A stretch of DNA of 64,000 nucleotides from contig CM043870.1 in NCBI GenBank assembly GCA_023846275.1, positions 13,773,527-13,837,526 of the forward strand, given 5' to 3'. The position numbers were made by a program, and so were the translations under genes. Shown one piece after another: positions 54,501 through 64,000 of this stretch. The notes under the pieces are model-generated. The model saw nothing but the letters and a program-made list of their open reading frames with translations, made no database searches and was not told where the DNA came from. How positions within the stretch are numbered: the first letter of the stretch is position 1; the number at the start of each line of letters is the position of its first letter. The stretch is from Vanilla planifolia. Lineage: Eukaryota > Streptophyta > Magnoliopsida > Asparagales > Orchidaceae.

Positions 54501-57500
54501 TTAGAATTAAGAATCTTACAATCAATCTCCTTCGCATCTTGGAGTGAACCATTCCAACAAAATTTATGACATTTCTTAAAATTGTTCACTTTAATTTGGA
54601 TATATTGCCACGTAACTATAGATCTCTACTCAAATGAAATTCACATTTCTTTGACTTTTATATATTACACTGCTTTAACTTATTTCATTTCATCTTCAAT
54701 ATATATTTACTTAATATTAAACAATAATTGATTTTTAATCATGCATGTTCACTTTACAAATTCATAGTTAATCTAAATGATGTATGATTGAGATGAAACA
54801 GTTGTCATTGTCTCATCTCAACAGCTTGATCAAATTAATAATATAGTTCTACATTTTCAAAATTTTTAATTTTTTTGGTTGTTTCCATGTTTTTTGAGAT
54901 AATTCAAGTTGTATCTGATTTAATGATCAAGGATGTTACACTAACACTTTTTTCTTGAATGATATATTCCCATAAAAGTTATCTATTTTTTTTTAATTTG
55001 TGCTTTCAATTTTTGTTATATCACTAACTCTATATATTATTTCTTGAAATTATTGTATAAATTTGATTTGGTTATGTTACATTGTTTAAATTTTTTAATT
55101 TTAGTTTTTTTATTAATTAGCTCAATATTAAAATAATAATTTCTGAATACCTATTCTTATTCACTCTTGTAATTCATAATAATTCCAAACTAGGTCTTAT
55201 TGAGATCACCCAAACATCATTTGATATGTGTTGATAGGCTCTTCCCAATTAATATTTGTAGTAGCACAAGATTTGATAATCGATAATGTTATACTTGATC
55301 TCCTTAATATCATGGAATAACATTTTCCTATATAATTCAACTCATTTGTTTAATTGCTTCACTTTGACTTTTTTATATTAATATGAAGCTCTAATTCTAC
55401 TCCATGTGACAATTACGTCATTTTTATTTAGTTATATAACATTCCATATGTTTATCTCATTTTTTTATGTTATATATTTATTTATTATCAAAATAAAAAA
55501 TGTTTATTATTTTTGTCCATTTATTTTAGTAATTTTTTGTAACACAAACTGGTTTCTGAGCAATACAAGGCAAATGTTATTCGTGTCATCTCAACGTGTT
55601 CTATATAGTAAAATACTCATTTTTATTTACTTTAAATATTTTATTTTCTATGTCTTTTGTATACTATGCATGAAAATTTAATTCAAACATGATTCGAAGA
55701 TCGTTGATGGTCTACTCATTATCTTCGTTCTTTGGGAGAGAAATTTTCCTATAAATTTTTTCACATTTCATGAAATGTTCTTTTTTTTATTTGTTTAAAT
55801 TACAATATAACTCTAAATCTCCTCTCACATGACCTACATATTGCTTTGATTTGGTTATATTATATTATTTTAATTTGCATCACTTTAACTTTGATATGTA
55901 TTTACTTTATCCATTTATGTATTAAACTATATATTCTTAGATATTTTATTTTTTATGATTTTGGCAAGATTTACCAAATATTTTAATTCTTATAATAATT
56001 TATGAACAAGGATATTTCACTTGATCACTTTATAGCAGGGAATATAACGTTCTCTAAACACTATAAATTATTTCTCTAACTTTAACTAAAAATCGCCTCT
56101 TCTATTACTTTACTTTTCATTTATTTACGTATAATACATTACTTCAATTTATCTCATTTTGCCTTTAATACTTTTACTAATATTAAGGAAATAATTTCTT
56201 TTTATTTATAATTATTTTCTTTCATAATTAAAAGTAATTTTAAATGATTTTTATCGAGTGTCAACAAATGTGGTAGTGCTCATCTCAATGAGCTTTATGA
56301 AATAAAATATTTGTGTATAAATTGTTTAGTATTTTACTTACTAATGTTTTGGCATTCTTATCAATATTTTACTTTTAAAATTTGGGTACAATTTATCTTA
56401 TTATTCTTTAATTTTTTTTAGGTTTTTAAATTTATTATATTTATAGATAACTCTAAATCACCCATCATTTGACCTTTTATTGCTTTGATTGGATTAATTA
56501 TAGTGCTTCAATTTTTCCCATTTTAGAATTATTATATTTCTACTTAATAGAAGTGATAATGTATTATTGTTTATGGTTATTTATTTTATTAAATCACAGT
56601 AACATTGAAGGAGGTCTTGCCAAGGATGAAATAAACATTATTAAAATTCTCTCAAAAAGATTTATTCCATTAAATATTTTCTTTTCTATAATTTTTTTTT
56701 GTTGTCTTTGGCCTTGACACATACTATATGACATTTCAATTTTTATCTTATTTGATTAATGAGGATAAAATGTTTTATCTCTTTAGTGTCTTAGATTACA
56801 AATTTTCTATATAATTTATCTAATTTTTTGACATTTTTCACTTTTATCGGATTATATTACTATGTTTTCCTTAATGACCACCCATTCGACTTTTAAACTA
56901 GTTTGACTTGGTTCAAATACATTACTTCAATTTATCTTATTTCATCTTTAATGTATGTTTACTTAAAATTAAAAAGGTGATTTATTATTATTTATTCTTT
57001 CTTAATTTAATAATTCTTAAAATTCCAAAATAGGTTTGATTAAGACAAAAGATACTTCGTTTGACTAATGTAGAAGCGCTTTTATGAAATTAAATATTTC
57101 TTTTTACAATTTAAAATATTTTATTTTTAATGATTTTTGATGTTTTAAGAGTCCTTTTGATTCATACCTTATTTGATAATTAAGAATGTCATGGTAGAAC
57201 TCTTTGTTATCTTATGAGATAGCATGCTTGCTTAATTTGTGTTATATTTTCAATTGTTTTACTTTAATTTCGTTATATTAATATTAATGTCTAATTGCCA
57301 TTTCAAGTGAAAATTACATCATTTTTATTTGATTAAATTGCGTCACTTCAATTAATCTCATTTAAAATTTTTTATATGCTTTCTCAATTTTAAAATAATG
57401 ACTTAATATTCTTTATAATTACTTTTGTTATTCATAGTAATTTGAAACATGGATTAAAGGAGAAGAAACAAACGTCATTAGGCATGTCTCAAAATTAACT

Positions 57501-58979
57501 ACCCAATTAAATATTCATTTCAATGTTTTCTAAATATTTTATTTTCTTTGGCATTAGCATATTTTATGAGACATTTTAATTTTTACGAAATTTGAAAATC
57601 GAAAGTGATACACACTATCTCTTTGGAATCATAAAGTACTACCTTTGACATTGTTTATATAATTTCTTTAATTTGTTCACTTTTATTTTATCATGTCACT
57701 TTTTAATTCTAAATCTATTCTTTTGTAAACTTTATATTGCATTGATCTTCTTGTATTATATAGTTTCAATTTATCACATTTCAACTTTAAAAAATTTTTA
57801 ATTAATATTAAAATTAAAATTTATTACTATTTATATATGTTTAGTTTGACAATTTGTATTAATTCCAAAAAAGATATAATCAAGTTGGGAAAAAATGTTA
57901 TTCAACTTGTCTCAATGAGATATATCCAATTAAATATTCATTTTTATATTTTTAATAACTGATGAGATTTTTTGATTCATGCTTGATTGAACCATTGAAT
58001 ATGTTTCACTTATTCTTCTTAGTATTTTGATTCATACCTAATTTTCTCAAATATTTTTCTTTTATTTTACTATATTACTATGAAAATCAAATTCACATCT
58101 CATTTGACCATTTCATGTTTTGAATTGGTTTATTACATTACTTCAATTTTCATAAATTTAGATTTATTATAAATTTAATTAATTTAACATAATATTTTCT
58201 CAAAATTTATGCTATTTTAGTTTAGTAATTTTATGTAACACAAAATGTGGTCCTCTACAAATGAAACAATCATTGATGGACTCTTTTAAACGATCTCTAT
58301 CTTATTAAATATTCACCTTCTTATTTTTATATATTTGTTTCTATTATTTTTGTAATCTTTATGAGAAATTTCAATTCATACTTAATTTGACAAACATAAA
58401 TATTGCACCTAATATTTTTGATAACCTGGAATATAACTTTCTATTATAATTTATCTCATTTCATTTATTTTTATGCTTTGATTTTATTATATCACTATAA
58501 AACTCTAATCATCCACTCTTGTGACCATTGTATTTCTTTGGTTTGATAATATTATATTTGTTCAATTTATATCAATTTACTTTTAATATATTTTTTGTTA
58601 ATATTTTAAAAATATATTTTGTTATTGTTATATATGTTTATTTCACATGTTAATTGGTAGTAACTCCAAATGATGTCTAATTTGCTTGAAACAAAACATC
58701 ATTTTCTCATCTTGACATATAATAAGTAACTATTCTTTTTTATATTTTCAAATATTTTAATTTCTTTAGAATTTGCATTTTTAATAAGAAATTTTTAATT
58801 CATGTACTATTTAATAATAAAAGATATTACAATCAAATTATTTAGTGTCTCAAAACACAACTTTGTGAACAATTTATATTATTTATCAGGTTATTTTACT
58901 TTGATTTGGTTACTATGGAACAGTAATTCTCCTCTATGTAGGTATGAAGTCATTTTTATTTTGTTATATTATGATTCTT

Positions 58980-59630
58980 CCATTTATCTCATTACTTTTG
59001 TGCATGATTTATCCCTTTCTACAAATGTTTTGTTCGATTATGTTATTTTATTTTGTAAATCTATATCTCCTCTCATTTAACCATTATATTGCTTTTTTCT
59101 ATCTATATTGCAATGCTTTAATTCACCTAATTTAAGGTTTATTATATATTTTGCTTTATTTGGAAAAATATTTTTTTTATTTTTTATGCATATTTGCTTT
59201 AGTAATTTATAACAACTTAAGCAAGGTTCAATTGACATAAAATAAATTTTGCCATGCTCACCACATAGAGGTCCATCAAATTAAACATTAATTTTCATTG
59301 ATAAAGATATTTGTTTCAGAATTTTGATATGCTTTTTCAGATATTTCAATTTGTAATGATTTAATGATCAAGGACACTATACTAGTTTTCTTTAGTATCT
59401 TGAAATGCTATTTTCTCATACAATATATGCCTTTTCTACAAAGTGTTTGCTTTGAATTCCATATATTACTCTTAAACTATAAATCTTCTCTCCTGCATCC
59501 TATACATTTCTTTTGTTTGTTTTATGACATTGATGCAATTTATCTTATTTAAACCTTAATATATCTTTAGTTAATGTTAAAATAACAATTCATTTTTTTT
59601 ATGCACATTTACTTATGTAGTTCATATTCA
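58980..59630 (-). repeat. Segmental duplication pair P4, copy b
   Basis: This matches 16,560-17,215, sharing atgcatatttgctttagta and neighbouring private phrases such as the text around actataaatcttctctc. It ends exactly at the R-to-F switch, so its continuation was lost or moved when the switch formed. Confidence 0.7.
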
Positions 59631-62255
59631 ACCCATTACACAAAAGATATTGAGTACAACATCATCAATCATTAAATAATAAATTAAAATATCTCATAAA
59701 ACATGCTAAAATTATAAAAAAAATTAAATATTTTTAAAAAATTATATTTAATTGAATAGAGCTCATAAGGATAAGTTCAATGATATCACTTACATCTCAA
59801 TCAATCCTCATTTTGAATTATTGTAAATTATAGAAGTAAACAAGCAAAAATAAAAACTAATTATTATTATAATATTATTTTAATATATATTAAAGTTGAA
59901 ATGAGTTATATTAAGATTATATAATATAATCAAATCAAGCCAAATAAAAAGTTAGATGAAATTTTAAGTGACAGTAATATAATAAAATAAAAAAAATATT
60001 TCTGGAAATTTTTTAAAGTATACGAATAGAAGCGTATAGAAGATAAACAAAAAATTAATAGTTGGATAGCACTCATCAAGGTTAGTCTAACGAATACCTT
60101 GTAAAGCATGCAGAAAATTTACAAAATATTTTTTTAAAAAATTAAAAATGAATATTATGTTGGATAAAGATAATTAAGGAATTTGGAACTTTTTTTTTTG
60201 AATGTGACATCATTTCAAATAATTGTGAATTATGGAAGTAAATGAGTAAAATAATAAAAGTTGATTTTCTTTAATTATAAGTAATTGCATATTAAATCAA
60301 AAAATAAGATAAATTGAAACAATGTTATAAAATTAATTCAAAGTGAAGTAAAACTCACACAAAAGGTGATTTAGTGGTTGTTAGTAATATAGCAAATTGA
60401 AATATAAACTTTTTATGAAATAAGATAAGTTATACGAGAAAGTTTTAGTATAAGACACTAGGGTAACTGATTATAGCATCCTTGATAATGGATATTGATG
60501 CAATAAAAATGAGTTATAAGATTATCAAAGTTGTGCAAAATAAAAATATTTAAAGATATAAAAAAGGATCGACATAAATATAAATAAATTATTATTTTCT
60601 AAATTTAAAGTACATATATATTAAATATGAAATGTGACAAATTGAAGCAATAGTAAAAAAATCATGGTGATGCGAAAGTCACACTATAAAAATTAGAGTT
60701 ATGTAATAATATAAGTATATTAACGAGCAAAATTTAGAAAAAAAGATGTAAATCATAGAAAAATGTTGCATTAAAATATAGTAAGTAGATTGGTTGTAAT
60801 ATCCTCAATCTTCAAATCAAGTATGGACTAAAATACATTAGTAAGCACGCCAAATAAATATAGTATAAAATATTTAAAAATAACAAAATGAATATTAAAA
60901 AGGATTAAAAACATAGAGAAGAGTATAACGACATTGATTTCATATCGACCAGACCTAAATTAAAATTACTACAAATTACTTGATTAAATTTACAAAAATA
61001 AGAATAAATTATTTTTTTTAATTTTAAGAAATTAAAAATAAAAATTGGAATGAGATAATTTTATGCAAGCAAATAACACTTAATCAAAGCAATGTAGAGT
61101 TCAAAAGAGAATAGATTAAGGGCTATATTGTAACATAACAAATTCAAAGAAACAATTTTAAGAAATAAGAGAAATTGCATAGTAAAATTACATCCAAAGT
61201 AACTAATGATATTGGGTATAATATTCACAATCACTAAATAACACTAGAATCTAGATGACATGTAAAGCATGCTAAAATAATTAAAAAGTAAATAATTTAA
61301 TTTACAAAAAATAAATATTTAGTTAAATAGAGTTCATCAAGATGTGTGCAATGAAGTCTTTTCATCTAGATTGGCACCTATGATATACTCCGAATTATCA
61401 AAATAAAAAAGTAAGAAAATGACAAATTATTATTTTAATATTAAATAATTAAAAACTAAATCTAAAATGTGATAAATAAAAAAATGTAATATAGCGAATT
61501 CAAAGGGATGTAATAATTACTATACATGAGATTCAGAGATAATAGTAATATAACAAAAAAAAAATGAAATGTTTAAAGAATTGAGTTCAATTCTACGGGA
61601 AAGATGCATTATTATGTGCTAAAGAGATTGAATATAATATACTCAATCATCTAATCAACTACAAATAAAAACGTCAAATAAAGCATGCCAAAGCCCTTGA
61701 AGGTAAAATATTTAAAAATTTCAAATTAATTAATTAGTTAGATAGAGCTCATGAATAAATTCCAATATTGTTTTTTTATCTTAATTAAATTTCATTTTGA
61801 ACTATTATGAATTACCTGAGAATATCAACATAAATAGTTACAAGTATTAAGTGAATATTTATTAAACCTAAACTGAGATTAACTAAAGCAATGCACTATA
61901 AGGAAATGAAGGTGACATGAAGGTTACAGAAGAAGAAATTTAGTTATATAGTGGAATAACCAAATTAAAAGGCAAAATTGAATAAATGGGATTTAGTTTT
62001 AGGAAAGTGACATTCTAAGATACTAACGGGATTCAATATAATATACTCAATCATTAAATCAAGTATGAATAGAAACTTCTTCTAAAGATTAAAATAAATT
62101 TAAAATAAAATATTTATAAAATTAGAAATTAATATTTAATTGAATAAAGCTAATCAAGATAACTCGAAAATATGTTTATTTTAGCTTGATTGAATCTTAT
62201 TTGAAATTACTTTGAAATATAAAACAAAGAAATAAGAATAACAACAACCTCATTT

Positions 62256-62259
<4 letters not shown>
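59631..62259 (+). repeat. Satellite block 7, F orientation
   Basis: About six F units plus fragments. Essentially the whole block is duplicated segment P1, matching 985-3,660. It starts mid-unit at an aagatactaagg-like box (about 59,641), so the switch cut inside a unit. It ends with a stray cctcatttggaca fragment at 62,249, directly before the microsatellite. The final part (about 62,160-62,245) corresponds to 3,570-3,650 of block 1. Confidence 0.87.
59635..62257 (+). repeat. Segmental duplication pair P1, copy b
   Basis: This is the counterpart of 985-3,660, sharing the same private deletions in the same order with a near-constant offset of 58.6 kb. Both edges of this copy coincide with orientation switches, whereas copy a sits inside uninterrupted F sequence. 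This copy is therefore the excised or inserted one. Confidence 0.8.

Positions 62260-62302
<43 letters not shown>
62260..62302. repeat. (TA)21 microsatellite at an orientation switch
   Basis: About 21 uninterrupted TA dinucleotides with no sequence errors. It is the longest simple repeat in the window and lies exactly between an F block and an R block. The matching place of the duplicate segment (near 3,664) has only tatatata. The expansion is private to this copy. Confidence 0.95.

Positions 62303-62329
<27 letters not shown>
62303..62329. repeat. T27 homopolymer
   Basis: About 27 consecutive T, joined directly to the (TA)n tract and followed by R-orientation satellite. It is the longest homopolymer in the window. 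An A-tail of an inserted retroelement in reverse was considered, but the flanking R sequence is plain satellite, so only the tract itself is supported. Homopolymer length is prone to assembly error. Confidence 0.9.
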
Positions 62330-63202
62330 ACATAATATCCATAAATTAATTTATTATTTTTTTTATAACTTTTTATTTGGAAATCTATTAAAACATCAAA
62401 CTATGTCTAATCAAGATGTGGTAAATAACACTAAACTCATCTAGATAAACACTAACTAAATATTGATCTCTAAATTTTTAAAAAAAACAATTATGGCATT
62501 GGTATCCTTTATTTGTTAGTTTAGTTAACACTTGATTTGATGATCAACTGCATCACATTCGATCTCCATAGTATATGGACCACAACTTTTAGGTACACTT
62601 TCTCTCATTTATTCAAAGTTTTCATTTTGATTTTCTTATATTACTATTAGATTATCGTTCTCTTCTCATGTCACTTTTTCATTGCATTGATTATCTTAAA
62701 TTAAATTGCATAAATTTATCTAATTTTATCTTCATTACATATTTATTTAAATTTAAAATAATAATGTATCATTATTTATTGTTTTTACTTTTGTATTTGT
62801 TAGTAATTCAAAAGAGGTCTGATCAAAAGGAAAGAATGTCGATGCACTTGCCTAAACGATCTCAATTCAATTAATAATTTATTATTAAATATTTTATTTT
62901 CAATGCTTTTGTATTTTTTACAAAGCATTTTTATTGATATCTAATTTGATGTTCAAACATTTTAACCATCTTCTTTATTGTCATTTAATGCAACTTACCC
63001 ATACAATGTTTCCTAATTCTTAAAATTTCTCACAGTACTTTAATTATATTGCTATGTAACTCTAATCTCTCATAATCTTGCTTCAGTGTTGGTGATATTA
63101 GGTTATATTCCTTTCCATCAGATTAGTTAATATTTATAGTTATTTAAATTAATAATTTGCTAAAATTGTAAATGAGGTTCAATGAAGACGAAACAATTTT
63201 TT
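62330..63202 (-). repeat. Satellite block 8, short R block
   Basis: About two R units, the anchor near 62,570 (gatctccatagtatatgg) starting the first and another near 62,980 the second. The second unit (from about 62,803) closely matches the start of block 4. The block ends inside the unit-edge box (gaagacgaaacaatttttt), where F text begins at 63,203. Confidence 0.85.
62803..63202 (-). repeat. Third relative of the left end of segment P2
   Basis: The first ~280 bp match 36,014-36,290 through shared rare phrases: aaacgatctcaattcaa at 62,854 against aaacgatcttaattcaa at 36,059, tttcaatgcttttgtattt against tttcaatacttttacattt, and aacattttaacca. The last ~110 bp match 18,400-18,495 (aatatttatagttatttaaa against aatatttgtagttatttaaa). 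All three loci therefore descend from one piece, and this copy keeps parts that each of the other two has lost. Confidence 0.7.
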
Positions 63203-64000
63203 GTATCAAATGATTTGAGAATTAAAGATTCATAATAATATTAATAAGTCAAAGTAAACATTTTGAGGAAATGCTATAAATGGTACTAGAATGATGCATT
63301 CCAAGATATTAAGAAGGTCAATAGTAAGATTGTCGATTGTCAAATCAAGTTCCAATCAAAATCACTCAAAAAGAGTTTTAAAACAAGTGAAAATTAAGTA
63401 TTTCAAAATCCAAAACGTAAATTAATTAGATAGACCTCATCAAGGCAAGTCTAGTAAGGTTTATTTTGTTGTTAATTACAAATTGAAGTAATCTTAAAAA
63501 ATAATAACTTATTTTCAATATTTATAAATAGAAAATTACATAAATTTTAACAATGTAATATGTCAAAAAATACAAAGCAAAGGCCACAAGAGAAAAGATA
63601 TAGAGTTGTATGATACCATAAAAAAGTGAATAAAAATAATTTTAAAATGAGATAAATTATATGACTAAATGTTTAAAAAAATTAATACTTAATTGGATAA
63701 AGGTAATTGAGATGACTCAATCAATTTTTGTTTTGTATTGATATGACCTTATTTAAACTTACACCTAGAACTTATAGCAAATAAGAATAAATATTTATTA
63801 ATTATTTTAATAATTTTAAGTAAACATATATTAAAGTAAATTTTTATAAATTGTAGCAATATAACATGACCAACAAATGTGATATAAAGATCACATGAGA
63901 TGAGATAAATTGTATGAGAAAGTTGCATTGTAAGTTACTAGGGATATTGAGTGTGACATCATAGATCATCGATTTAATAAAAAATTCTAGTGAAGTATAC
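63203..64000 (+). repeat. Satellite block 9 and duplication pair P3, copy b
   Basis: About two F units run to the window edge. The whole block matches 28,262-29,098, including the shortened unit start (agtctagtaaggt near 63,449) and the shortened unit tail before ggataaaggtaat (near 63,696). About 100 bp present in copy a near 28,930-28,990 is missing here. The block starts at atcaaatgatttgag, directly after R text. The array clearly continues beyond base 64,000. Confidence 0.82.

Larger units (their letters stand above)
42521..59630 (-). repeat. Satellite block 6, R orientation, longest block
   Basis: About 42 R units over 17 kb. The ttagtatcttggaatgc-like anchor appears near 42,610, 43,070, 43,490, 43,900, 44,190, 44,580, 44,993, 45,405, 45,850, 46,300, 46,670, 47,085, 47,365, 47,790, 48,300, 48,710, 49,110, 49,528, 49,840, 50,215, 50,615, 51,345, 51,760, 52,090, 52,500, 52,895, 53,310, 53,695, 54,110, 54,533, 54,950, 55,310, 55,720, 56,030, 56,790, 57,210, 57,630, 58,015, 58,420, 58,845 and 59,395. 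Shortened units include those near 46,530, 47,260, 49,600 and 55,900. Only its last 650 bp could be matched to another part of the window. The right switch is near 59,630. No gene is seen. Confidence 0.9.

Noticed and set aside
62303..62335. Poly-T as the reverse A-tail of an inserted retroelement.
   Set aside because: Sequence on both sides is plain satellite, there is no element body, and no target-site duplication could be seen around the tract.
1..64000. CRISPR array, because of the regular direct repeats.
   Set aside because: The period is about 418 bp with decayed whole-unit similarity. There are no short identical repeats with unique spacers and no cas genes.
1..64000. Organellar or bacterial AT-rich genome, such as an endosymbiont or apicoplast.
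   Set aside because: Those have dense genes, rRNAs and tRNAs. None can be found here, and the tandem decayed satellite structure fits nuclear heterochromatin.

Overview
The window contains no gene that I can support. It is one continuous, A+T-rich (roughly four-fifths A+T by eye, not counted), strongly decayed tandem satellite running from base 1 to base 64,000. The repeat unit is about 418 bp: consecutive units start near 6,392, 6,818, 7,239, 7,650 and 8,066, giving periods of 426, 421, 411 and 416. I estimate about 150 complete or truncated units (length divided by period, not individually counted). The array runs off both window ends. A long, non-coding satellite of this kind indicates eukaryotic nuclear DNA. 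A large-genome, cytosine-methylating organism such as a flowering plant is my best guess, because former CpG sites in the unit appear as CG, CA or TG in different copies. I do not recognise the satellite family or species.

In one direction (called F, read on the + strand) each unit carries, in order: gatagagctcatc; cctcatttggaatta; an A/T stretch around aataataaattatt; gagataaattgaag; gatgtaaaggtcacatgag; agatttagagtt; atagtaatata; gaaatgagataaatt; gcattccaagatactaag; gagtgtaacatcc; ctcataaagcatgccaaa; aaaataaaatattt. Some regions carry the reverse complement (R).

Layout: F 1-11,560; R to ~19,535; F to ~36,013; R to ~37,235; F to ~42,520; R to ~59,630; F to ~62,259; a (TA)n/(T)n tract at 62,260-62,329; R to ~63,202; F to the end. 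That makes nine orientation blocks and eight switch points.

Above the 418-bp unit lies a second layer of old segmental duplications, recognised because distant segments share the same private deletions and odd substitutions in the same order. About 6.4 kb at 18,310-24,700, including an R-to-F switch, recurs at 36,014-42,515 (offset ~17.7-17.8 kb). Smaller pairs are 985-3,660 with 59,635-62,257; 16,560-17,215 with 58,980-59,630; 28,262-29,098 with 63,203-64,000; and 36,014-36,290 with 62,803-63,085. Neighbouring units are no more alike than distant ones, so the array looks old and no longer homogenised, reshaped by inversion, segmental copying and deletion.

I found no coding capacity (only short T-rich-strand open frames whose strand flips with block orientation), no RNA gene, no recognisable transposon, no CRISPR array and no regulatory element. 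The strongest material for follow-up is the duplicated inversion junction, the microsatellite sitting exactly at a switch point, and a perfect 13-bp hairpin that looks like a template-switch product.
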